Source: Angiostrongylus vasorum
Lineage: Eukaryota > Nematoda > Chromadorea > Rhabditida > Metastrongylidae
Assembly (NCBI GenBank): GCA_018806985.1
Contig: JADANN010000414.1
Span: 1,612,001-1,676,000, forward strand
DNA length: 64,000 bases
Direction: 5' to 3'
The translations under genes and the position numbers were made by a program. The notes under the pieces were generated by a model. It had not been told where the DNA came from and did no database searches. It saw only the letters and a program-made list of their open reading frames with translations. This document shows, one piece after another, positions 34,510-46,892 of this stretch; within the stretch, counting starts at the first letter, position 1, and each line of letters opens with the position of its first letter.

Positions 34510-35140
34510 AATTATTGCATGTTACAACCACAATGAAGCTGAGATATTTGCAAAACTTCGTACCACAGGTATCTGCGCTAGGGAACGAACGCGCTATTAC
34601 CCTCTTCGGGGGCTAACGTGTCCACCACCACACCATGCGGGTCCTTCGTTTCGCCTGTCCCTCAGCTAGTTTTATCCATCAGTGCCATCAGCAATCACCC
34701 GTCAACGGGATTGATCTACAGAGCCCAAATCGGCAACGAACCCAATTAAGCTGAGGCTGCACTCGAAATCACAATGTTAATTTCGTTCCCCACCGTAGAC
34801 ACCGGTCCGGAGTTTTGCAAATATCTCAGCATCATTGTGCTTCTACCACACATAATATCCTGCTGTACGAAACGAAGGACCCGCATGATGTGGTGATGAA
34901 CGCGTTACTCCCCAGAAAAGGACAATAGCGCGTTCGTTCCCCACAGCAGACACCTGCAGTCCGGAGTTTTGCAAATACCTCAGCATCGTTGAAGTTATAT
35001 TTCGCAATATATCCTGCCATTAAAAAAGAGTAGCCAGTAAATAAAAACGGTTAAGATTGTGATTATAAGTGAAGGCTCAGCTTAACTGGGTTCATTGCCG
35101 ATTTGGGCCCCCCAGATGTATCCCGTTGACGGGTGAACAT
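34510..35140. repeat. Foldback family F1, clustered inverted copies
   Basis: A plus-oriented unit (CACAATGAAGCTGAGATATT, GGGAACGAACGCGCTATTAC, GCGGGTCCTTCGTTTCGCCT) spans about 34521-34765. It is followed by a short inverted piece (34785-34855) and a longer inverted copy (34860-35140) ending in TTACTGGCTACTC-type arm sequence. The cluster could fold into long hairpins. Confidence 0.65.
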
Positions 35141-35479
35141 CTATGGCACTGAAGGATAGAACTAGCAGAGGCAGGCGAAGCGAAAGTGTGGTAGTGAACG
35201 CCACTGTCAAAAAGAATCCAAAAATCCAACGGGAAGAGAACATAATAAGCTCTGCTCCTACTCGTAGCAAAACCCACGCGCAATCCACAACCACCTTCGT
35301 GGATAACAGCTGGCTGCAAACAACGAACGAATGAAGTCCTGAGAACAGCACGACTTGAAACAGCATTTCGTCTAGGTATGTATCATATTTCTTTGCTATA
35401 AACACTACGGAGCAGATATGCAGAGTATTGGAATCAACGTTGGGTACATAACAAACTTCACTTGCTCAGGATTAACATA

Positions 35480-35756
35480 AAGGATAAATAAAGGATGAAT
35501 CTCTCGGCCTTGATCAGTCTCTGAGGGATACGCCATGAATTCGATTCACTAAACATCTTTGGAGGTGATTTAATGCATATCTGGCCATACAGTGACTCAA
35601 GGTAGCCTATTGATGTATCCAGCCAATGCTGCTATCCTCCCAGACAAGTCTGGTATCAATTCGCCGACCTTGGGTAGAGCTTGGTTGGCCTGTAGCGCGG
35701 AGATCGACCTCATATGAATCGCATGGCGCCTCCTACAAGTGCGCTACCAGCGCCCC
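35480..35756 (-). repeat. tRNA-derived SINE copy
   Basis: Same family as 28935-29221, with CTCCCAGACAAGTCTGGTAT and a degraded head (minus-strand GGCGCTGGTAGCGCACTTGT). It is more diverged than the 63-kb copies. Confidence 0.6.
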
Positions 35757-35759
35757 TCA

Positions 35760-36500
35760 GGATTTACACATCATGGGAAAACTGCACAAAAAAAGAAACC
35801 ATGTATTCCCTCGCTGAATAAAAAATCAACAGCGGTGACGTCACCACAAAACCATTTGATCCATACCACAACCAAAAATGAACAATTCTTCGAGCTTCAT
35901 CAACACTGGGAGCAATTCAACGACTGAGAGCATAACTCACAAAGTGGTGCCATTCATCAAGTGCCCAAATTTACTACCGTACAAAATGAAGCGAATAAGA
36001 AATCTAACACATATAGCCCGATTCTGGCTTTTCAAGAACTGCCCATTGTTTTGAACTGCTTGGTAAAAAAAAGTACTCCACTCTCTGAGTTCAGAACTTC
36101 ACATTATCACACATAATCTTTGTAGAATACTCTTTCAACACTGAATATCTCTAGAAGTCAAAATTCTAGAGATCAAAGGAACTGAATTTTTAAAATTCTC
36201 AATACAAGCATCCAGCATCCATAAAGAATAACTTTTCGAGACGAAATCCCACTTCTTTGACTACTTTTTCCTACGATATAAGCGTCGACAGAAAAAATGA
36301 AGGAAAACCGTTCTTTGAATTCCGGTATAATACTCAGGTACCGTAAGAGACAAAAGGGTTTATGACTCATACATGACTTGTAGCGGTGCCGAATGTGTTA
36401 AGCACGATACGGATAAAAAATGGCACATTCACATTATCAATGATAAGGCTCAGCATGATTGTAAATCATGACTACTCCTTTAACCACAGAACAATCTAAT
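35760..36500. other. Downstream flank of ess-2
   Basis: AT-rich sequence expected to contain the ess-2 3' untranslated region at its right end. No canonical AATAAA was found immediately after the stop. Confidence 0.4.
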
Positions 36501-36502
36501 GA

Positions 36503-37834
36503 TTAGAAAAAGTCGCCAGCAGTGGGACGGCCACTTGTCGATGCTCCACTTTCTTCAGAAGACACAGGCATAAGGTTATCCGTAATCGAAGACACTTTTG
36601 CCTTTGTTACAATAGGTGTATTTGAAGCAGATCGCAGATGAGGAGTTGCTCGCAAGCTGGCGGTCCTAGAAGGCGTTAAACCGCGCAAATGTTCGGTAGA
36701 AGGCAGTCGGATACCAAGTTTAGTTGAAGCAAGACGACGAGCTGCTGGTGAAAGGGTAGCCAGTGAAAGAGCGGATGAGTGAACCGATCCGAAGCGTGGT
36801 GTTCTGCTGAAAATAACGAACATCTTGCCTACCTACATTTGTAAGATGATAAGAGTTCTCATAAGTGATCTATAACTAACTGTGCTTTCTCAGCCGCTTT
36901 CATAGCAGCACGTCGCTTGTCACGATACCGTTTGGCAATGGTATCGCTGATTTCCAAAGCGACTTGTTCGCGAAATGGTACTTCGGGCATCTGAACTATA
37001 CCAATTAATGACAAGTTCCCAAGAGCTACTTAAGATATGTGACACTGCTTTTCCATAAAACATCACCATGAGGTAGCACAACCGGAAGTACATTGTTCAT
37101 TTGCAACTAGTTGAAACAAATAAGCAACCGTACACTACCTTGAAGGTTGGAGCGTTTTCAACTAGTGGCTGAATATCGGCACCATCCAAACGAAAAGGGG
37201 TTCCGTCGATCTCTCCCCATGTCATCAGTGGCGAGTCATCAACACCAGGAGCAGGACTAGGTGTAGCCACTAAGTCTAAAGTTTTGCTATTCAGTCCAAC
37301 TTCTCGTCCTTGAGCATCTACTTTGCCGGCATTATTCGCAAGCTGCACCATACTAGCTCGTGCCATAGAGGCCTAAATTGTTTTGCTCGTTGGAAAACAA
37401 AAACATCCCACCGCCAAACCATAGATATGTTTTTTAAAAAAGTCATCCCTAAACGACAAATTACCTCGGATGGTTTATTTTTAATGTCTTCAGGGAAACG
37501 AGTGCCAGACTTGTTGATTATTCTTTGATTCCTTCGTTCCTGCTCCATACGTTCTTCAGCAGTCAAGGGCGCACCTTCCAAATGGAACAACACAGAGTTA
37601 CGCGCCGTGTACGTCCAGTTGTCAATTTCTTTTGGTTTAGCTGAAAATTTGACGTTTCCAAGGAAGTATATGACAGAAAAAGGATAAGTTAGATGGCTTA
37701 GTTTACTTTAACCCATAACGCACAGTACGGACACTAGGGCGTCCGTACTTGGTTGGATCTGGGTTCGGTATGAACACCGTGGTGCTCATTTTCAGTTCAT
37801 AGGGTCCACAATTTTTTTTCACCGCACTGCTTGT

Positions 37835-37927
<93 letters not shown>

Positions 37928-40623
37928 CATTCATTCGATGATCAATCAGATCAAAATAGGAGGGGTGAGAATAGAACCATTCCCTAAATTCAGATAGCAA
38001 TGCATTTGTATAATGGACCATAGTAACAAACGGTAAATAGTGGCACGCAAATTCATACCCATAAAACGATACAGCAAAGTCTCTCCTACAATACTGTCTT
38101 GATTGCTGAGAAAGAAAACGACGAATTTATAATCCAATGCCGAGATTAATAGAAAGTTGATCCTAGGAACACTGTATTGTTTAAAACCCCTCATGTCCTC
38201 TAGTTATTGGGAAAACATTTCCTATTGTCATTAAACCAGAAAGTCTGCGACCGACGAAAAATTGCTCGCATTCCGTTCAGAGAGCTACGCTGAACGGCGC
38301 GCGTGCTTTGCGGGTTAGTATGGCGACACATCACCTTGAATGAATAGGTTCTGGTAAAGCTACGCTACTAACAGGAATAAAGGTCTAAAAAAAGCGCAAA
38401 ATTTACCTTTGTCAGCTTCGCTATCATACTTTAAAGCGAGCTGTAGATCGGCAGAAGCCGGTAGTATGCCATGTGTAACCTGTAATGAAAAAATGTACTG
38501 CCAGCATGTTAACTACCGTAACACTAAACACTTTCAAAGTCGCATAGTGGCAAATCTCGCCCTGATCCACAAGAGCTGCGAGTGTCTTTGGTAGTGGCGA
38601 CCTGGGACAGACTTTGGCCAGGCTGCCCTCGGGATTCTAGGGAACCACAATGGCTTAACCAGCAAATCTCCGAAAAAATGGTGATTATGCTGGGGGCTCC
38701 CACAACAAATGAGGACGGGCCGTTCAAGTATCAAGTAAGTAACACTAAACACTACCAGTACTAAGAAACTTATATTGAGGTAAGGAGATTGAAAAAAATG
38801 AGGTGAAATAACACAAGATCACATGGTACTGATGTATTCCCCAATGTAAAACGATATCGATACTTTGTTCAAGTTCGCCGATTGTAAACAAAAAATTCTG
38901 GGCTATACGCCTATCACATGAAATATCCACACTTCACACCAAAAGACTGATGAACGAGATTTCTGTTTCACCACCTGTTGATCCTCTGGAATCCGGCAAC
39001 GAAAGGCTCTATGTGCCTAACACGGAATTTAGCTGTTGCGATCAGGTTAGATGATCAGTGATTCCCATAATGTTTGATCGTTATAATCATTTCTGTGGGC
39101 ACAGAGGAAAACTACACTGCCATCAAGTCGTCATACATACCTTTTCCGCATTATGTTTCTGTTCTGCCTCGTAGATCCAACCTTTTTTCGACCGTTCCTT
39201 TGCCATCTCTACTGCCGTCAACTCTTCAAACGATGCGTTGTCTTCTGATGTAAATTTGTTCATATATGCATCTACTGAAAGATCCTCAGGGTTTGATTTC
39301 TTCTTTTGGAAGCTTGTCTTCACAGCTTCGTTGTCACCCTCGCAGTTCGCATAAGGAAGTGGCGTCCCTTGGACATCCTCGGATGGTCGACTTGGACCGG
39401 GAGTGTCTGGATCAAAACTGATTGGTGACGTTGGAGCTCGATGCCCAGGTGTTGTGCCGCTAGTCAACGGACTTGTTCTAACGAAACGGTAAGGGTTCAA
39501 CGCTTTTCCATAGAAAATACCAAACGCTAAGTAGCTATCTAAGTATGATACCTTCGAACAGTGCGACGTCCAGTGTGATAACGTAGTTGCAATTCGCGCA
39601 TTTTTGCAATGTCGTTGCGCTTCACAGCATCCATGTACTCAGCTTGTGCCTTAAGCTTTGGAAGATCAGGAAAGTAGTCTCTGACAATGATCTTTTCCAG
39701 TTTAGCTAAATATTGTTCTTCAGGAAGTACCGTACGTACTTCACCTTTTGTACGTAACCGCTTAGGAGAGAGCTTCACCACCTAAAAGAACAGATAAGGA
39801 AAGAACAACACTGACAGACTCTTAGTGGTTTCTGCATCTGCATCATCATAATCTTGCTACGCACTAGGCAATCTTCGCGAACAGTCTCCATCTAATGCGG
39901 TCACACACCGGACTTGCCAAGAATACTGTGCATGTTCGAAGAACATGAGAAGCATCCCACTTTTAGTACGACGTCATAAATTGGTGTTTTTGCTAAGTGG
40001 GTATTCATCGGTCTTTCTTAGGAGTATTACACATTCTCAGTTAGCTTGCTGGATTCGCTTACAGCAGTGATGGGACTTACATATTTGGAAAGACCTCAAA
40101 TTACATTTTACGTAGCTCGCATGCACTTTTCTCCAGATTTCAGCCTCTAGCGTCTGGGGTACAACTAACTCACATGCAAGCATCCCTACCTATTTAGGCA
40201 TAAATACGGTCACGTATACTTAGGAGATATTAAATTACCCTCTATTAGCAAGATAGTGGGACAATTCATCAAACTAAGTTTTATCTAAGAGCAAATCAAC
40301 ATAGTCGTCATTACTACGCAACCAATTGTCAAATAAGCACACTTTGATCTTGATTAAAACACTCGAATTTATAGAATTTAGCCCTTAACTGAATTTTGAT
40401 GGAAACACAAGATCTCAACAGTCGTGGCAAAAATATCCCCTGCTAAGAGATCAAGGTCAACACATGCAACTCTCGAAACAGAACTAACCTGGAAGAAACG
40501 AAGCGAAGACTTCCAAATTCTTTCACTTTTTTGAAAACTAATTGAACTTACCTTCCCATGAGTGGTAGACTTCGGTGCCAAAGCATATTTAGCACGTCGG
40601 TCCTCATCATCAAATGAAGACAT
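36503..40623 (-). CDS. ess-2: ESS-2 (ESS2/DGCR14 family) splicing factor, 8 exons
   Basis: ESS2 is a nuclear protein associated with late spliceosomal complexes. In C. elegans ess-2 (F42H10.7 as I recall) supports accurate splicing at weak sites. Exons are 40623-40552, 39781-39552, 39477-39141, 38479-38407, 37640-37465, 37372-37139, 36990-36881 and 36806-36503. All junctions are GT-AG and all phases match, giving 511 codons and a stop, the usual family length. Family hallmarks are [20 protein letters not shown] (exon 2, residues about 46-65), the TPG/TPS-rich middle (exon 3), [19 protein letters not shown] (exon 5), [17 protein letters not shown] (exon 6, the conserved TWG-I-GTP block) and [20 protein letters not shown] (exon 7), with a Ser/Thr-rich tail. 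Intron 3 holds an R2 repeat and intron 4 an AT microsatellite. It lies downstream of lasp-1 on the same strand and a trans-splice-like acceptor ends 4 nt before the ATG. Confidence 0.93.
37838..37927. repeat. (AT)n microsatellite
   Basis: About 90 bp of nearly pure AT dinucleotide repeat with two TAC interruptions, inside ess-2 intron 4. Open frames read through it are artefacts. Confidence 0.95.
38543..38737 (+). repeat. Dispersed repeat R2 fragment
   Basis: Contains CTGATCCACAAGAGCTGCGA, GACCTGGGACAGACTTTGGC and GGGAACCACAATGGCTTAAC in the same order as 44950-45195. It lies in ess-2 intron 3, antisense to the gene, and is truncated at its 5' side. Confidence 0.65.
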
Positions 40624-40627
40624 AGCG

Positions 40628-40629
40628 CT
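40628..40629 (-). promoter_or_regulatory. Candidate spliced-leader acceptor before ess-2
   Basis: On the minus strand CTTTCTTACAG is followed by CGCT and the ess-2 ATG. A strong 3' splice site 4 nt upstream of a start codon with no exon in front is the usual sign of trans-splicing in nematodes. With lasp-1 upstream it may be an SL2-type (operon) site. Confidence 0.6.
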
Positions 40630-41752
40630 GTAAGAAAGCGCAGTATCTTCATTAGCACTGGTCAGGAGGAATGTTACTTATCACTACCATAAGTTAAATC
40701 AAAGTACCAGACCAAAGTATTTTTTTGCACTCGCACTGCAACCATTCAAATAGGAGATGGGGAAAAAGAATGGAAATGTTTATTACCTTCTCAAATACAT
40801 TTCCAAACAGATGTTACTGGGAAGTAGTAAACTGCCAAGTAATCCAGAAAGAAGTACATCATCACACCAGAAGTATTAGAGGCACAGAATTGATCATCTC
40901 AGTATAAAATGTAACTTTCAAAAGACAAGGCCTTATGGAGATAACTGTATGAAGCAGCAGAAGCTTGACGAAACTATAACAGCACATGAACGATTTCAAG
41001 AACCCGGCTCAAATAAGATAATGACTATTAGATATATTTACAAATTAGAATAAATATAACCTCGATGACTTGAAAAAGGGCTATATTGCAGGATCAGATA
41101 TCAGCATGATAACGATGACTTCGATGAGATGTAACAACTTTTTAAAGAAGACAGAAAGAGAAGATAGAAAATTGAAAAGCCCTAATAAGGTGGTTCTTAG
41201 CTACTTCTACGATCAGCAACTACTCGTTTCCAAAGATGGCAATCGTAAAGAACGAAACTCACGGTGCTAAATAGTCCGCCCCGATTCATATGAAAGCTCT
41301 GCTCCTTGTATTTCATTTAGGAATACACGAGAGAAGTAAAATCCGACATTATCCAAACAAAGACAGTCGGTAGGTAACGGATAACGAACATTCTGTGCTA
41401 CGCGTATAACAGGCCAGTCGAGCTTTCTCACTTCTCCTCAAGCACATCGTATTATCCCAACTTACACTCAACGCTTCAGTGAATACCAAGCGATGTAAAA
41501 TCCTACGAAGCCAATTAGCCCACAAATTTCGTCCTTCATGTGTAGTCATGGAGAAAGAAAAAAAAAAACAATTAAAACGACGTAGTAGAAAGAATGCAGA
41601 AGGCTTGCAAAAAAACACTTGCAAATTGAGGCTGCTGTAAGAGACGGAGCAAACTTAGGAGGGACGTAACGCGTTCATCGAAGTTCTACCATTTTCTTCG
41701 AGAAAGAACATTTAAAGTAGAAAACAAAGGGTTTCGAAAACAGTTTATGTCT
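40630..41752 (-). other. Intercistronic region between lasp-1 and ess-2
   Basis: About 1.1 kb with no supported exon. It should hold the lasp-1 3' untranslated region, ending at the AATAAA at 40784-40779. The remaining 150 bp to the ess-2 acceptor would be the intercistronic spacer if the two genes form an operon. Confidence 0.5.
40779..40784 (-). terminator. Candidate lasp-1 poly(A) signal (AATAAA)
   Basis: AATAAA on the minus strand lies about 970 nt after the lasp-1 stop and about 150 nt before the ess-2 trans-splice-like acceptor. The spacing is close to that of C. elegans operon junctions. Another signal nearer the stop cannot be excluded. Confidence 0.4.
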
Positions 41753-44700
41753 CTACTTAATTCTAGCCAATCCAGTTGGTAATTTGTGCGGCTGCACATA
41801 GTTCGCCGGAAGCATTCCCCATTCCAAAGTGCGCTGAACAGTCCCAGTCATCCAGCCATCATCAACCTTCTCACAGTTCACAATAATGTCGCCTTCCAAA
41901 AAAAGAAACCTAAAATAGTGGACCTAACGAATGGCACAGGGAAAATAAGAAGCAAAACAAAATTCATACGTTAGGACAATTAAACCCGGTAGTGTATTTC
42001 TGAAATAATACGTACACAAATGAAAACCACCTAACAGTTTGCTACGTCATGACTGCAAAGCGTTGAGTTCAAGCAAATAAGTTCGACACCCATCCAGAAC
42101 CTCAGCTGTGATCAAACCCGCATCATGCAAACCTTAGCGGGGGTACGCTTAACTACCTTCTCGTTAAGAAAAAAAAAACGGCAGTTAAAGTATAATGACT
42201 TCCACACCGCCCATAGTGTCCTTGGAGCGTATAGGTCTAACAGAGCAGCTTTAGCGCGGGAGCAGGTATGAATGATGGATGACCTCGCCAGTATTAGCAT
42301 GAGTTACTTGATTACTGGCAATTTTATGGGAGTAAGGGAGTAAAAGTAAGCAACCAGTATAAAACCCAGGATTATATAATCCAGATCCTTATATTAAGGA
42401 CATTTTCCAAGACTGAATATTCCCTACCTCATCTTTGTCAGCAGCAGTGTAATCGTACATGGCTTTCACGACAAATTCACCTCCGCCACTCTTAACTTGA
42501 GATTTCGCTGGAGATACAGCAGATGGCACGCTCCGACCACTCACTCCTTCTGTAAAATCGACACAGTACCGGACCTCCGGGACTGAAAGAATTAAAAAAC
42601 CACAACTGTGAGAATCCAAGCGCCTAAACGAACCTGGAAAGTCGTCTACTACATCGCATAGTTATAATTTCACAAAACAAAGAACGTATAAGCTAGGGCA
42701 CCCTAATATATCTACTACAGCCTATGGAAAAGAATCTTGTTATATTTAACTGCTATCGAAAGGTAAAAGTATCGCCGCATTCATACAGATAGCTCCAGCC
42801 TGTACCTTCAGGTTATTTTCATGTAGTCCAAAAACTAACTATTCACTTCTACCTAGACAGATTTTCTTCAGTTCAGTAAGTAAAACATTGGATTCCCATT
42901 AGAATCAAATAAACAGCGTCCTTACCAATGCTCTCTGTCAAACTTCCTTCTCGTATTACACCCTTGTCCTAGTCATAATAACAGAAATCACACTTCTCTT
43001 CTCTGTTTCACTTCCTACTTTCAGAGTGTTACGGTGTGGACAGTTGTGCACCACCAAAGAAAAAAGACAAAGATTTTTGACAACCAAAACAGCAACAATA
43101 TTTTCGCATAAGTACTATTTGACACCATAGAAAGTTGGAAAGAACCAATGCCTGTAGCACTCGACAAATCATAAGTTTCCTTTTAGATTAAACAATTTAT
43201 ACCGTAAGTAATCCACGCCACTTAACCCAATATGCTGTGGCAGAATGGATCCATTCTACAGACAAGATATTCCCAGCCTTTTGCTTGAAATGTTAAGACA
43301 CCACTAACTTCCAGTCTCCATAACCAATTATCCATAGTGGTGATTAACATACATTTAACTCTAACTATTGTCCCGCCAGAAGTATCGATTACCATTTCTT
43401 ATCTTTACATTATAGTTCACCTCATTTGAGACACAAGACATTGAGTCAGCACCCTTGCATTAGTGAGTCATAGTTTAAAAAAACTAGTTTGTAAATACCA
43501 TACCTTCACTATTAATACATTGAAACACTCGTCAAACCTAATCATTCTGCATGGACAACCTTCTACAGTGATTCAAAATTAGGCGTCCATAAAATGCTTC
43601 GGCACTCAGCAATATACCCATTTTCACAGTGAAGTATCCGCTGGCTCGTGGTGTTTAGCTTTTGAGACGTAATGTATTCTCCAGACCTGCCTATACTTAC
43701 TATGCAAGATACTATCCTGTACTTACTACTTCAGAATGCACAAAATCAATGATGGCTTCATAACACTGACTAAATTTGATACACAATTACAACTAACTCA
43801 TGTTTAGGCCTAAACGTCTATGACATTTGACAAGAAGTGTCCCTTTTTAAGAGACCAAACGAGACGCTAGTCATCCCTATATTTCATCACCACGATAGAA
43901 AAGAAGGATCCAAGGGAAGCTGTCCCTAGCATGAGTCATTGTGTGCTGGCAATCATCGCCACCCACACACAAAAAGCGATGCTCATGAAGAAAAAAAGTT
44001 TTCCAGCTAGGTGCGCTTTTATACAGAAGCAGAGTGGTCATCCCGTTTCACCAATCACCCACACAAACGATTTCCAAGAAATCAGCTACATTGTAATCGA
44101 ACTCATGCAATCCCCATCTCTACCGTTAGGACAAATTATGTAGTTTTACGTTGCGAATAGGCACTCATACCAACGGTAACGAACCAGATAGGGTCTTAAC
44201 GTGTTCGGTTTTATTTCATTCACTCCTCAGGAAAGGCTGAGAGAAGGAACCACACCCCTAAACGATATGTCTAGCGCAAATAAGGTCCAGCTTATCCTAC
44301 CCTTAGTTTCCAACGAAACATGCATGGGTGTAAAACGTTGGTTAAAAATTGCCAGTTTAAAGAAATCAGTAGGAGTGTGGGAGGCACATGACCAATATAT
44401 GCCAACTCTCTACGGTTGGCCTCCTCGTAGAATACTCAGCAAAACACTCATAGAAAGCAATGAGTGTACGGAAAAACTGTTTTGTTTCCAAATTAGTCGA
44501 AACCTAAGTATCTTTCTGTTAAGGTTATGGATGTGTTTGGCTTACTAGGTTCCAGTTAAGTTGACCTTTCCACGCTCTGGAGAAGGCGAAATACGCCGAA
44601 AAGGCAACTTTCGTGAATAAAATAATAGTAGTCACGAGGTCGCGTGTGCTCAACTGCCACGTTCTACAAGATGGTCCTTCGCGTAGATGTCTACTTCCAC

Positions 44701-46723
44701 CTTCATTGATACAAACAAGATTTTCATTATTGGAAATCATCTGCTGAAGATGGTATAATAACATATTGCATGCAAGCACGCTGCATAATGCAAATACGAC
44801 CAGTATTGTTTATTTCCTCCCACTGTTTACCGCCTCACCGTGGCTGGGATGTGTTCCTAGGTATCAGACTGCGATGTACAGAGTGGGGATTCGTACCTCC
44901 GGCATGGTCTCCCAAGCTGAGTAGGAATCCGGCGTTTCCATTAGGAAGTCTAGCTAAGAGTAAACCAATACCAGGATCCACCACCGTCCTGGTGTCAAAG
45001 TTGCATGGTGGAAAATCTCCCTCTGATCCACAAGGGCTGCGACTGCCTGTGGTGGTGAAGACCTGGGGCAGAGTGTGACCAGGCTGACCTTGAGATTACA
45101 GGGAACCACAGTGGGTTAACCAGCAAATCACCGAAAAATGGTGACTATGCCAGGGTCCGCACAATCAGTGAGGACAAGCCGTTCAAAAGTATCAAGTACG
45201 TATTGTTTATTTAGCATATTACTATCTAATGTTTATCATTTATTTATTGTATATACTATTATTTATTCTATTACTATTTTTAGTATGCTTGTTATTACTT
45301 AGCACACAACACTTACTTATTGCAAACTCGCTTTCGAATTGGAAAACATCGGATTTCCAATCTGTTAGCTTCCGAGCGTTAATGCACAAGCCAAACATGA
45401 AACTACTATACTAAAAAATCTAAAGCTAACATATTAACATAGCAATACATGAAGATAATAAGCATGAATAGTTTCTACTTTCTAGTAAACAAAATAGATT
45501 AGCTTGACTACTTTACTAGAGGCAGTACTACCAGAATCAGCTTGTGATTGACTACTACCTCCCTAATAACCTTCTATCCAAAAATCTACCTTACTTCATA
45601 GGTTGTACCAACTTCGAACGCTGACTATCAGGTCTAGAAAAACCCATGGCATATGTTTAACAGCATACAATAACGTACAAAAGTGCAGAAAAGGATAAGT
45701 AGTCTTCGATTCACTGAGTAAGTTCCCTTATCGACCTCATTTAAGAAAATGCAGTCCATCGCGGTCAGACATGAATTGCTAACATCTTAGGTACGTATGA
45801 CAGCTATTTAAACATTCTTACAATTAATAGCGTGAACTGTTCGGTATAGTAGTAGGTAGTTTTTAAGTACTCGGTGTGGAAATTTGAACAAGAAGGAAAA
45901 TTTTTCAACATCTGACGAAAGCACGGACGTCAACATTATACTTCCTATGGACTTACTGATTTTCTCACTGGTTCGGGACTGCACCGCGGTACCCCAACTT
46001 CCATTCAAAGGATCATAGTCTGCGATACTGCCTACGACACGTTGCTCCTGCGGTTGTTGCACTGAAACGTAGTCTTGCTGCAGCAACCAGAAAGCAATTC
46101 TCAAAAGCATATCGTTCTACATAAAGAACTACAGATCTCAGCAATCATAACTTAACGTCATAACAATCTTTTCAACCAAGCAAAACGACGGCAGAGCACA
46201 AAAAAGCTACACTTAGATATGGAAATGACGTGGATGCAGCTATGTTATCACACGAGAACATTAGAGTCGAGAGATGACCGAGCGACACTGTACTACAAAC
46301 TCCGATGTTAGCAATGTTCATGCCATTCTCTGGTAAGGGACAGCACACAACTCTAACAAGCCCTGCAAAAACAGGACAGACACATGCAAATTAAACCGGA
46401 GTAATTTTTGACCTTCTGGACCGCAGAAAAGATTTTTCAGAATGTTGATGCCATACAACATGAAAAAGGTCTGCAGATGACTGAGTAGCAAGACGAACGG
46501 ACGAGTCTCCCCATGCGACTCAAAGAATTTAAATTCGACCAACTGCTTCAATAATGAGAAAATACGATCAGGACTAATAATCGACCACCAATAATTGTAC
46601 CTTTCGAACAGCCTATCTCATGGTTTAATTGATTTGGCAGTTCCTATGAAATGATCCTGTTGAGCCGATGCGAGATTTGCATAAGTTGTCACTGTTGCCG
46701 TTGTTGTCGTTGTTGTTGTTGTT

Positions 46724-46770
<47 letters not shown>

Positions 46771-46845
46771 GCTCTTGTTGGTAGATAGCTGATGTTTCGG
46801 CGATTTCGCCTTCCTCAGAGCCGTCGTGTTACGAGTAGTGCTCAT

Positions 46846-46892
<47 letters not shown>

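Noticed and set aside
37703..38021. Open frames encoding YIYIYI runs
   Set aside because: They read through the (AT)n microsatellite in an ess-2 intron.
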